Positions 26,724 to 37,161 of a stretch of DNA of 64,000 nt are shown here, piece after piece; within the stretch, counting starts at the first letter, position 1, and every line of letters starts with the position of its first letter. Origin of the DNA: Endothia cerciana (Eukaryota; Ascomycota; Sordariomycetes; Diaporthales; Cryphonectriaceae). Made by a program: the position numbers and the translations under genes. Location: contig JALRMH010000027.1 of the NCBI GenBank assembly GCA_026119935.1, positions 124,001 through 188,000 of the forward strand. The letters run 5' to 3'. The notes beneath the pieces were generated by a model that did not search any database, was not told the origin of the DNA, and saw only the letters and a list, made by a program, of their open reading frames with translations.

Positions 26724-27453
26724 TCGCGCGCGATCGCTCGGGACGGGAGGCGTGTCTGGCTAGGATTCGATAAACGTGGTGGGCGGCAACACAGCAAGAT
26801 GGGAAAGTCCGCAATCAAGACCCCTTCCCGGCTTCTACGATCGATTGTAAAAACACTGGGTTCTAGAGGCAATAATTGATGAGAATGACGATTAGACCTG
26901 TACTGCAATGCCTACCGATGAAACTCGATACTGCAGTCATTACCTGCCAGCCTCGCGAGTTGCTCTCCTGCCTTCGTGCTTTTCATTCCCCGGGATAGAG
27001 CTTAGGGCTCTTCTTCCGGCAGGACCTTGCTTCTGACGAAATCTCATCCGCCACCCTTGCCTGCTGTCTGTCTTCTGACCAAATTTTTCTTGTCGTGTAT
27101 CGTCCCCCAGGATTTGGCTCTTGCGATGCGGCCTTGTGCCAGCCTGTCCGCTCTATCTCGATATGTCGGCGTACCCATGACTTAATATTGTGCCAAGGAG
27201 AACAACTGCCGCACGAGTGAACGGATGGTGCTCACGTCTGCCCCATGAAGTCAATGCAGATGCCGTATGGCGAGCAGGACGAAAAAAAAATGGTCCCGCA
27301 GTCTCGTCAATGACGGGGAGGCCGAGGGTTCATCGTCCCTCCTAGAACAGCCCCCCTGGCTAGAAACGCTCACTGACCTGCGCTCGCCTTATCTGACCCG
27401 ACGATGGTCGTGGATTCCTGGTGTGAGGGCTTTTTCACCCCGGGTCCTGCCTG
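26724..27453. other. Intergenic between convergent genes
   Basis: No gene seen; AT content is higher after the Rpt6 stop, compatible with 3' untranslated DNA. Confidence 0.6.
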
Positions 27454-28317
27454 CTACCTCTCCCATCGCGGGTCGAACACCTCAGTGACACAACTCTCCT
27501 GGACAAACCCGAGGGGCCAGTAGGCCGTGATGTTGGAGACGAACCGGGCCCAGAAGTCCGCGGGATCGTCGCAGTCCGGGCTCGCCAGGTAGGTCTGCTT
27601 CCAGACGGCACAGCAGCTGTGGAAGTAGAGCAGCACGGGCGGCGGCCTCGGCCTCCCCCTGAAGGTGAGCGGCCTGGAGTGGAGGTCCCTCGCGGGGGGG
27701 CTGGCCCGCTGCTGCCGCGGGTAGAGCACCTCGGACAGGGCCGGGTGCCCGAAGTCTAGGACGTGAAACTTGAGGTGGCTGGCGACGCTGCTGCTGCTGT
27801 CGCCGCCATCGGGCAGGCTGCCGGGGGCCCTGCCCTCGCCCTCCTGTCCCTGGGGCACGATCACGAGCGCCCAGTCGTCGAAGGCGGCCTTGACGGGCTT
27901 GGGGAGGTGGAGGCCGTTCGCGCCGGCCCAGAGCAGCGACGTGCGGGTGACGCGGGCCTCCACCGTCGGGCCGAGACCGGGGGACAGGATGTGCGCCGCC
28001 TCGACATCCAGCCTGTGCACCTCCTCGCCCGTCGCCACGGACCACCGGTAGTCCCTGGCCTTGCCCTGCCTGCGCCCGAGGCCCGCCCCCCCGCCGCCGT
28101 CGCCGCCGCCCAGGGAGTAACGGAGCCGGGTCCCTTGCTCGAAGCGGTCCTTCTTCTTCGTCAGGTACATGTGGTACTGGTCTGCGTCGAGGGGCACCCG
28201 CTGGGACATCGGCTCCCCCAGCCACTCGCCCGCGCTCCTGGGCTTGCGGAAGAGCTCCGGCAGGAGCTGCGACATGAGGCCCCTCGGCGTCCACCTTCTC
28301 GGCCTGATCATGGGCAT
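27454..28317 (-). CDS. Degenerate HNH_2-like protein, probably not a nuclease
   Basis: Single open frame of 287 codons, very GC-rich. Weak but ordered resemblance to fungal HNH_2 nucleases: VATGEEVHRLDVEAAHIL matches the family's CxxTG...LEAAHILP segment, and ANGLHLPKPVKAAFDDW matches its NGLxLxxxxHxxFD segment. The first metal-binding Cys is Ser, and the His expected before FD is absent, so metal binding and catalysis are unlikely. The C-terminal part (LLYFHSCCAVWKQ) corresponds to the helix after the HNH core in related fungal proteins. A Gly/Arg-rich insert sits around residue 75. Start uncertain: a second Met lies at codon 3, and the first two residues are unconserved. I infer the family from short motifs only; a profile search is needed to settle it. 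Confidence 0.5.
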   Translation of the reverse strand: MPMIRPRRWTPRGLMSQLLPELFRKPRSAGEWLGEPMSQRVPLDADQYHMYLTKKKDRFEQGTRLRYSLGGGDGGGGAGLGRRQGKARDYRWSVATGEEVHRLDVEAAHILSPGLGPTVEARVTRTSLLWAGANGLHLPKPVKAAFDDWALVIVPQGQEGEGRAPGSLPDGGDSSSSVASHLKFHVLDFGHPALSEVLYPRQQRASPPARDLHSRPLTFRGRPRPPPVLLYFHSCCAVWKQTYLASPDCDDPADFWARFVSNITAYWPLGFVQESCVTEVFDPRWER

Positions 28318-31300
28318 CGTCGCGCGGCACTCATTTCCTCGCTTCAGAATCTGCGCGCCGCTGTCATCGATGAAGACCCTGAATGAGGGGCGTGGGAAGA
28401 GTTCCGGCCTTGTGGTATGTGTATCCTGAAGAGTGGACGCGAGCGGTAAATGTAAGATCGCATCAAGATCCGATTTTGCTTAAAGAGAAGAAGTGTTACT
28501 AAGGAGTAATTAATTTTCCAGCACGCTGCCCGGCAGCTCAGAGCCCCCGCCAGGTTAGGGTTAGTGCCTTCTGGGGTTCTATCCCGACCCGCCTCAGCTA
28601 CGATAGTACCCCGTAGTGCTACCACAGTAGTGTCGTCTACCTTAAGCTCCTACCTCTACCCTCCGTTCATATACAAGAACACCCAGGAGCACAAACATCA
28701 GGACAATCTACGGCTACAAGTCCTTGAGACCATTTCCTTCTGTCATTATTCTTCATCTTCCTACGGATTCATAGTAAATGAAAAGAGCCATATCAATTAT
28801 AAGGCCTCAAGTCAAATAAAGATTAAATTTATAGATCATTAAATCCGACGTGCTATTCTATACGCCATGGATGGAGCGTCCAAGATGCTGAAGTAACGTT
28901 AGCATATTTTCCAGCGTCTTATATACGCCGAAAGGGATAAGAAGGAGGGTGCTTACCTCATTACACAATAATAAGAGATTCTGATACTGGGTCCTTTTGA
29001 AACCAGGGGACGCCCTCATGTCGACAATCAGGGTTATAGCTAGATTCAATCAGACCAACTCGGCGATAGGTAGACATAGTCGTATCTAACGGCTCAAGGG
29101 GAAGCCAAATTATTTCATAACTTAGCGAGTCCCAGAGTAAACACTTGATGTGCTTCGCGGTCAGTCCAAGGAGACCATTTTTGTCCAGGGACTACGTGAT
29201 CGTAGCAGACCTGTAATATTCCACGACTTGTACGACTGTTTTCTTGCTCATTCTTCAAGATCACTAGGCCGTCCCTCGTAATGGTTCAGGTCGCGCCCCG
29301 TATTCGTCCAGACAGTTATCAGCCTACCTAGAGGCGAGGGATGGATATGCTTGCAAAACTTTCCGAGGGCATGGAGTATCTGTCCACGATAGAGCCCTTT
29401 TAGTTAAGAACTGATGACTTCTGTCTATTTAGTGTCACGAGGACATACCAGGCCGCGCATAGATGTGGGAATAAGTCGCTCTTTTGTCTCTCATTTTCCC
29501 TCCTGTTTTGTACTCAATCTCCAAAATCAAGCAGGTCGGGCGGATGTTGCAGGACATTTTGGCCTGGCTGGATCGGGGATCTGGGTCAACGGCCGTCGCA
29601 GCCAGCTTCCATAATATGTTGCAAAGTTCGCGACATTCCTCAGGGTCTGTGGGCAGAGGGAACGCTGGCCCCCGGCCCCATCTAGGCATCCTACGAGACG
29701 CCCAGCTCCACACCACCAATGGATTAGCGCTGACGGTGCACATTGACGACAGGCGTGTGGTTGTTGCTAGCCATTGTATACTACGCCTGGAGCGGTAAGA
29801 CCCCGCGACCTTGGGACCACGCCCGCGGACGTCGATATGCAGGATGCAAGGGGCGCATCTCAATCTCAACATCGCCTACCCCAGATCATCCCCGATTCTT
29901 TTCAGATACCGGTTCAAGGTTATCTACAAATTTAGCCCCCACACGCCCGGGCGGCCACAGCCTTGGTCAATACCAATAGACTCCTTGGGCTCACAGCCGC
30001 CGCATGAAAGGCACCACCTGCGGAGACATAGCTGATGGGGCTGAACCTTGCTTGTGGAATCGGATCGGGATCGATGGAGCTCCATGGAGCCCGGCCCCCG
30101 AGCAGCCTGCTGTACAGAACATGATGGGCAGATTTGCAGCGAAGGCATTGGCCTCACAGTAAGAGTGGCATGCTGCGGTCTCGGTCGAACGATTTATAAT
30201 GGCGGAGGCCGCATCGGGGAATTGTGGTGGGTCGAGGGTATTACATCACAAAGGCCGACCATAAGGCCCCTAAATTCTATAAAGAGGAGGGGCATGGGCA
30301 GTAGTTAGGTATCATCTACGAGTCATATGACGAAGGAGAGTGCGTGTGATTGTGAGAAGAGGAGCCTCTCCCACCAGCTTTCGTGTTGAACCCCAATGAG
30401 TAAACTTGACCAACACCATAGAGCGTTGAACTACCCTAGGTACCGTTAGGCCTCACCCATCAATATTCTTTACTTGTCAGGTGGATCCTAGTGTAGTTCA
30501 TCCTGGCTGTATCCAATGTGACCTCTGCTTCCTCTTGCACCAGCTACTTCGCAAACAAGACACGGCCCTTGTCACATGCCGGCTCCCAGGTCGGCCATAG
30601 AATGAAACCCTTCTATCACAATGGCGAAGCTTATTGGTCTACGGGCTCGCTAGGTAATCCCAGGAAGAAAACTTCCTACGGCGCCACGACAGGGTCTACG
30701 AATGGATTCGATCTGTCTCGTTGCCTTGAGATGTGTAACAACAAGTGTGTAGGTATCAGAGGGCGCTTGCATAGTGCGAAGATGACTGGGGTTGATGAAT
30801 GGAACGAGTGCGTCTACTCTTCGACTTCTTCTATAGTGTCCCTACGAATACCTCAAGCTAAGCATTAAAGGGAATATAATCTTAAAATTAGAGCCTATTC
30901 TGGTATAGGAGGGTCAAACTTCCACTCCATGTAGATTGCATCTGGCTATGTTTGCGCCTCGAGGGCTCGTGTCTCTTAGAGTGATGATAAGGATACATAG
31001 ATGTTGCTTGTATGGTATATTTGGGTTGCACTGCACAAAATAGACGGATGGATTGGGTCTCAGCCTAGCCTTACAACAGCTTAGGTAGGGTTTGTTTGCA
31101 GCTGTGGCGGTTGGACGGAGGTGGCATTCGCATTTTGAAATTTGGTTTCTCCCAGATCATACGACCAATCAGGTGCCATAGCCTGCTTATTTACGTTCCC
31201 GGAAAGGACTGGAGTTACATCGGAACGCTGACGTGAGCTGGATACTTGTGTGCAGAGGTCGGAGCCTTACAGAAAAAACAATGCGGCTAGTACGACGGCT

Positions 31301-31453
31301 GGTCAGACGCTCCTCTCGGGAGCCGGTTCTGTTCTGCATCGCTCGTCGACTCTTTTTATATATATGCGTTGACGAGCTCTGGCATACCAGTAACTAACGA
31401 ACATGCCTCTCATATCAATTTTGGTCGATATAATTACTGATTAGGTGAATATC
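28318..31453. other. Intergenic, start of AT-richer segment
   Basis: Base composition shifts toward AT just after the HNH-like gene. Two exact telomere-type hexamers (GGTTAGGGTTAG) lie at 28553-28564. A plus-strand frame at 30518-30868 has a Cys-containing FDLSRCLEMCNNKCVGI stretch reminiscent of PAN/apple-like secreted domains, but has no clear start or signal peptide and may be a gene remnant. Nothing else supportable. Confidence 0.5.
31357..31364 (+). promoter_or_regulatory. TATA box of rhodopsin-domain gene
   Basis: TATATATA about 90 bases upstream of ATG 31454. Confidence 0.5.
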
Positions 31454-32906
31454 ATGGCATTTTCTTTAGCCCGCCTGGAAGAAAGTGTCGATGTTTCCCG
31501 GCAGAGATGGCTCATTCATGTGCTCGCCGGGATGCTAGCCCTGTCTACAGCAGCCGTTGCCGTGCGCCTGGTTAGCAGGCGGCTCATGCGCCAGAGCTTA
31601 TGGTGGGACGACTGGACCATCATTATATCCTTGGTAACTATAGCCGGCCTTCTGTCTATTTCATCGTTGCGTGCTGCGACTATAAATCAAGAGGAATACT
31701 GATATAGCTCTTTGGATCCAGGTCTGGATGTTCTTCGTCGACGGCATTGGCTTTGCCATGAGCCTTACATACGGGATGGGTCTCCATAGTTCACAACTCG
31801 AGCTGCAGAACATCTTGATGTTGGGCAAGCTCCTCATGTTGACGGAAGTCCTTTGCGTTTGGAATTTGTTTATCACGAAAATTTCAGTGCTCTTGATGTA
31901 GTATGATAACCTCCCCCTCCCCTTCTAGGAAGATATGTGACGTGCCATTATTATAGATCAAGGCACAACAAGGTCTCGATGAGCTCAACAGTCCAGATGA
32001 GGCATCCTGATAGATGGGGCACTGACCTGCGATATCAACCAGTTATCGCATCTTCCACGTTTCTCCGCTGTTCAAGGCGGTAGTCTATGGGACGGGACTT
32101 CTTATAATAGGATGGGCTATATCTGTAACCTTCTTGCTCATCTTTACCTGTGTGCCCGTACAGAAATTCTGGGATCCAGAACTTCCGGGACACTGCACCC
32201 CCCTGATATCGATTTGGTCAATCAATGGCGCATTAATATCCTTCACGGATCTAACGACTCTTGCTCTGCCAATCCCGCAGGTGTGGCATATGCAGCTCAG
32301 AAAAATCGAGAAGGTTGCAGTCACCGGCACGTTTGCTTTGGGTTTTTTGTAGGTCCCTACCCGGTAACTCCACCTCATTTCATATTGGTATACTAGACTG
32401 ATACTGCTGCTAGCGTGGTTTTCGCCTCGGCGTATCGCTTCTATATCACACTCTCATACAACAGTGCGGATCCAACCTTCACTATCGCCCCTATCTGGGG
32501 CTGGTCGGACATCGAGGTCGCAGCCGGGGTGGTGTCCGCTTGTCTCCCTGTATCGAAGCCGGTATTTGAGTACATGCTCAGGATGCTGATCTCCATTAGG
32601 GGAGCTGGCGGCTTGTTGGAGAGACTCGGCTCACGACACAACAAACGTTCCACGCATAACAAAGGCCAAAGTGGCGCGACTTCAGCGAGGATGATTTCGG
32701 GTGGTGAACAGAGTGCCGCCAGATTTGAGCTGAGACGGTTGAGAGTGGATGGCACTGCATGGTCTAAACTTCCAGACCCTGAAATACGGTCTGGTGAGAT
32801 CTTCCATGTCGAAAGCCCCATGGGCAGGTGGAGGGAAGGCGATGTTGAGGGGATCTACGGGAACGGTCTGGCAGCGAAGCGTAGCGGTATCATACAAACG
32901 CGTTGA
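31454..32906 (+). CDS. Rhodopsin-domain (PTH11/SAT5-like) seven-helix membrane protein
   Basis: Four exons (31454-31633, 31722-31900, 32043-32348, 32414-32906) sum to 385 residues with matching phases. The family signature is clear: VRLVSRRLMRQSLWWDDW after helix 1, YGMGLHS before helix 3, LFITKISVLLMYYRIF, a Cys-containing extracellular loop (FWDPELPGHC), VWHMQLRKIEKVAV, and a last helix leading to a charged cytosolic tail of about 110 residues. Such proteins sit in the fungal plasma membrane; some act as GPCR-like sensors (PTH11 group), others accompany secondary-metabolite or pathogenicity genes. No CFEM domain. All splice sites are canonical; the first two introns contain in-frame stops, so splicing is required. 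It is intact although its neighbours are partly decayed. Ligand and pathway unknown. Confidence 0.9.
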
Positions 32907-33691
32907 CAAAGACCGTGAGCATGAGTTGGGTCGATTTCTGGTCCGTTGGGACTACTCTGCATATGTATAACACACACGTGGAAGTACACGAGAGTTTGAG
33001 AGAGCCGCGCGGCCTAAAAACTTCTCAATCCTTTGTGAACCCTCTTCCGTATATTGACAACTTATCCTTGCACCACTTCGCAAATGACTGATAGCACTTG
33101 CAACAGGCAGAACAGTGACTCCAGCCTCCACTCTTCGATTCATTGTACTCATAGCACCACAAAATCTTTCGGGGATAGATCTGGAAGGATTGTCGCGTTG
33201 GGATTTGCATGGTGAAGTTCAACTGTGCTGTTGGCTCCTCAATTCGAATAGGTTCTAGATGCTTGCCTACTTGAAAGTCTTCTACAACGAGGTCCTAGTC
33301 ACGATTCTCGACTACAAGCCTATTAAGGGCGGGTGTCAGTGTGAAACCTTATCAGTAGACACCATGGAAGAGACAGGTTGATCAGCTAAAGCTCAGGAAC
33401 AACGACCAAGCCCTGGATGATCTCAAACTACCCTTCCTCTACGGAGTCATAATACTGCTCTCGACAAGGGTGCGTAATTATCAGCTGTGTAGTCTGGACC
33501 AGCACTAGCCCAACGCTAGACTCATCTCTAGAAGGGTCGGTGCAAAGAATCAGATCCCCGATCGATGAATGTGGGCGGTACTCCTGATGATCTGGTCAGG
33601 AAATCTAGGGGTTGCCAGAGGCCGTCCGGACGGCTAGAAATACCCCTCCAGTGTTCTTCGCCCCTCACGCCCACATGCTCCGCTTGAGTCT
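32907..33691. other. Intergenic
   Basis: No gene supported; several short frames without family resemblance. Confidence 0.5.
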
Positions 33692-33897
33692 AGCAGTGGC
33701 TACGGATATACCATAGTAGCGACGCCCTGTAGTGTATTTACGAAGCTAAGTCCGAGAGAATGCCAAGCTTGTATAATTATAAATTTTGCATTAAAGCAGT
33801 GGCTACGGATATACCATAGTAGCGACGCTCTGTAGTGTATTTACGAAGCTAAGTCCGAGAGAATGCCAAGCTTGTATGATTATAAATTTTGCATTAA
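33692..33897 (+). repeat. 103-bp tandem duplication (2 copies) carrying the dehydrogenase core promoter
   Basis: Copies 33692-33794 and 33795-33897 abut exactly and differ at two positions only (C/T in GACGC(C/T)CTG; A/G in GTAT(A/G)ATT). Each contains TATAAAT (33778 and 33881). The second copy ends 99 bases before the ATG of the short-chain dehydrogenase. Confidence 0.97.
33881..33887 (+). promoter_or_regulatory. Proximal TATA box of short-chain dehydrogenase
   Basis: TATAAAT 110 bases upstream of ATG 33997, inside the second tandem copy; an identical upstream copy is at 33778-33784. Confidence 0.55.
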
Positions 33898-33996
33898 CCA
33901 TCGAGTGATCATTTCCCTCCGATCTATTCATGTTTGTTGGCTGCTTTGGTCGATACCTTCTTGTCAACCACTCGGGATCGTTCAGGTTGTGGTAAA

Positions 33997-34905
33997 ATGT
34001 CCAGTCCTCGCGCCACGAAGAAATGCTGGCTTATCACTGGCGCCTCGTCGGGTCTAGGCTTGCATATGGCGCTGGCCGCCCTGCGGGCTGGTCATCGTGT
34101 CATAGGAACCGGTCGCAACATCAAGAAGGCCGCGTCGGAGCATCCCGATTTCGAGGCTTTGGGTGGACAGTGGCTCGCTCTGGATCTGATAGATCCTGGA
34201 GCCCAGAAGGTCATTCAAGATTTTGTCGAACACCAAGAGCGTGAAGAAAATGTTCATTGGGTGGTTGTCAACAATGCTGGTTACACCTTGCTAGGTGCGT
34301 CAGAGGACATGAGCGAAACTCAGCTTATACAGTATCTTCAGGCCAACGTCCTCGGCCCCATTCGCGTCTGGAAAGCAATGTTACCCATCTTGCGTCGTAA
34401 CCGCATGGGCACCCTTATCACAATATCCTCCATCTGGGGCTTTGTCGCCAAACCAGAACACATGATGTACAGCGCTGTAAAGGCGACAACGGAGTCTCTG
34501 ACCGAGTCGTACGCGGGCTTGCTTGCCCCCTTTGGGATCAGAACCATGATTATCGAGCCTGGTGGATTTCGAACACCATTTGCTGGCAACAACACGAAAG
34601 CGGACGGCAAGATCACTGAGGACTACAAAGCGGTTATCGAAAATTGGATGAATATTGTAGACGAAGCTGGAAGGACCCCTTCAATGGTCAACGGTGACCC
34701 CGAACTTTTCGGACAAAGGATCCTCGAGGTCGTGGAGAAGACCGGCCTTTTTGGATCCGTCGACGTAGGCGCCGAGAATGGGAAGGTGCTTCGTGTGCAA
34801 TTAGGCTCGGATTGTTACGAACTGTTTGGGCAGAAATTGAAGGATCTCAATGAGGGCTACGCCAACATGGCAGACATTGCCAGTTCGACTGACGTGGTCA
34901 ACTGA
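33997..34905 (+). CDS. Classical short-chain dehydrogenase/reductase (SDR)
   Basis: Intronless, 302 residues from ATG 33997. Rossmann cofactor motif TGASSGLG (14-21), NNAG, catalytic serine in ITISSIWG, and YSAVK (Tyr158, Lys162) are all intact, followed by the substrate-loop start EPGGFRTPF. The sequence GTGRN after the second strand suggests NADP(H) preference. It catalyses a carbonyl/hydroxyl redox step on an unknown small molecule in the cytosol. An upstream non-ATG extension of 21 codons is open but is ignored because the first ATG has an A-rich leader (GGTAAAATG). A decayed SnoaL-like gene follows in the same orientation, a pair often seen in tailoring or detoxification gene groups. The promoter region is tandemly duplicated. 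Confidence 0.93.
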   Translation: MSSPRATKKCWLITGASSGLGLHMALAALRAGHRVIGTGRNIKKAASEHPDFEALGGQWLALDLIDPGAQKVIQDFVEHQEREENVHWVVVNNAGYTLLGASEDMSETQLIQYLQANVLGPIRVWKAMLPILRRNRMGTLITISSIWGFVAKPEHMMYSAVKATTESLTESYAGLLAPFGIRTMIIEPGGFRTPFAGNNTKADGKITEDYKAVIENWMNIVDEAGRTPSMVNGDPELFGQRILEVVEKTGLFGSVDVGAENGKVLRVQLGSDCYELFGQKLKDLNEGYANMADIASSTDVVN

Positions 34906-35156
34906 GGTAGCTAGCAGGATATATATTCATCTAGCACCCCGGGAGGTTTACTTCTGGCCCTCGACCCTCATCTCGGAAAATTAATTTGATTTTCCCACCT
35001 GTTAAGCGTAATTGTGGCCTCGACTCCCGTTGCCAAATGACTTGACAATTAAATATAACGTGTAGACCAATCAGTCTTCGGGAGCTAAATAGTGTGATTC
35101 GCTAACATTTGACAAGAGGAAGACGTCCCCATCTTGTAGCCTAATTACGGGCATCA

Positions 35157-35605
35157 ATGATCGACTTCCTTGAACATTACTTCGCGGCCAAGAGTCCCCA
35201 TCAGGCAGACGAATAGCTAGCCTTTTTCGATCCTACCCTCGGTGTTTACGGCGATGGAGGACTCGGGATCCTTTTTGCTCAACCCGAGCTCACCCTCATG
35301 ATCCAACTCTTGGTGAGCAAAGAGGTGCAAACTCGACGTCCTATCCTTTACGCATCATCGGCGACATAAATAGCGCTATCGTCATATTTGTGGATACCCC
35401 AGAGACGTTCGGGGATGAGCTTCGCGTAACCACGTTTCTAGACTTTAAAGATGGAAAGGTCCTGCTCGAGGACTTGTCACTATGCGTTAGAATTGATGGA
35501 GAGAGCTATAGGAAGATATTTCGACCGGGCTTTATCCTCACTGCCGTGTGGCGTCGGCTCCTCTGTGCGTCATGTGATGGGAAGCATGTAGAGAGGCGGC
35601 TATGA
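35157..35605 (+). pseudogene. Decayed SnoaL-like (NTF2-fold) protein gene
   Basis: Translation from ATG 35157 gives FLEHYFAAKSPHQADE, then a TAG at 35214-35216, then LAFFDPTLGVYGDGGLGI; fungal SnoaL-like proteins have Trp at the stop position, so TGG has become TAG. After a frame change (or one former intron beginning near GTGAGC 35311) the remainder IIGDINSAIVIFVDTPETF followed by LDFKDGKV continues the same fold, then resemblance ends. SnoaL-type proteins are small alpha/beta barrels acting as cyclases, isomerases or hydroxylases. The gene lies 250 bases downstream of the SDR and reads the same way. The G-to-A change is in TpG context, as RIP would produce, but one site proves nothing. Confidence 0.7.
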
Positions 35606-37161
35606 GTGGGTTAATGCTGCAGGGTCTAGGTGACGCAGTGGTATCGTGGTATCATCTCGGTGGAACTCAACTCCCAGGGTCTAATCACTCGATTGTCTAC
35701 TATTTGGGATGCTTAAAGGCCGCTCGCTGATGACGAGCTGGACTCGTTAGCGAAGCTGTCAATCGAGCCGTGAATCAAGACACACCTGGACGCAGGTTCG
35801 AGGTCGAGACTCGGTGGAGATGGAGTTGATCGTCAGGGAGGAACGTCCATGACAAGGTCCAGCTTAATGATGCTACGCGTCCTACCATTTCATCTTCTCA
35901 GGCAAGTAATTCTTATCCAAAGCATATTTAGGCTCTGTGATAACATGAATTTTCGTTATACGCCTTCCCTTTTCGAGTAGACTCCGTGGTCTGACCCTCT
36001 GAATATTACGCCTTTTGTCGTAGCACGGCTCGTCATACGCGTGCGCCCTTGTAGCGAGGAACGCGGTGTCGCAACCTGAATTCCGCTGACATCAGTGTCA
36101 TGATTGATTCAGTTTCATGTCCAAGTCCAATAGTATGTAGTCTATCTGCGTTCGACCGTCTTCATGCCTACTCCATCGGCAGGTCTAAGTCGGGGCGTGG
36201 TGGCATCGCGACAGCCTTGGTTCACTCTGAGTGGGTCTTTGCCTTACGCCGCTCGTGTCCAGTCGAACAAGTCGTATGGAGTCAGCAACACGGAAAGCAT
36301 AGCGGAGTGGACGAATTTCCATCGGAATTACCGCAGCACGTTTCTTAAATATACGTTAAACCCATGAGGAATAACCTTACACCGGCTGCTCAGCACCATT
36401 GTCGTCCTGCCTGCTGGGTATATTCGGCTCGACCGCCGAAGCTGGAGTTTGCGGCTTGGAGATGACAAGAAAATTAGCAAGGACGGAAGAAGCTGGAACT
36501 TTCTGCAACGGCCTGGACTCCAAGGCAGTGGAACTCTTGGATATCTAGTTACGTACTTCCCTTGGTGAACGAGCACGAACAAGATGTCCTAACACCATTG
36601 TGACGAGCAGGCGCGAGCGATAGTTGAATAAATCGGCTTGTATTGTGCTGCTCCTCTTGTATGAGAGAAAAGGAAGGAAGGCGCTCGATATATATAGACA
36701 GAGCGCTGTAGAAATGGGTCTCTGGTGGCCAACCTGCTCGCGACAACCATTAAGGGATATTAGCAGCGCGGTCAACCACGGCGAGCTCAGTGAAGCGCAA
36801 GGCTCATACGAGATAATTGCGTAGTCCAATCAAGAGATCCGTGGATTTTTTTGAACTGTATATTAATTTACCTCTAAAACTTTAGGTTTTCAAGTACACA
36901 AACTGGACGCCGGCCTCCTAGAATACGTATATGCAACCCAAAGCCCCCAGAACAATCGCTGTCCAGACTAGCAAGGAAATTCTTGCAACCAACCAGCCGC
37001 TCAAGGCATCTTGCCCGTATCTTAACTTGGTACCTCGGACGTATAGCTTCTACTTTGTAGGTGACTTATAAACTTAACTTATTATTAACCTTAAGTATTA
37101 CGAGGTGGTAACAGGCGCGCGGTCGCGATCACTATAGGCAATTATTACGAGAACTCAACAG
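35606..37161. other. Intergenic, AT-richer
   Basis: No supportable gene. A tRNA A-box-like string (TGACGCAGTGG, about 35632) and a B-box-like GGTTCGAGGTC (about 35793) are too far apart for a tRNA. Confidence 0.5.

Noticed and set aside
27482..28386. Long overlapping frames on both strands at the HNH-like gene
   Set aside because: Only the 287-codon minus frame has ordered motifs; the others are Arg/Gly/Pro shadows.
30518..30868. Possible secreted PAN/apple-like protein
   Set aside because: Only one short Cys-containing stretch looks familiar; no signal peptide, no start and no splice model.
35625..35805. Possible tRNA or SINE (A-box-like and B-box-like strings)
   Set aside because: Boxes are about 160 bases apart and no cloverleaf forms.
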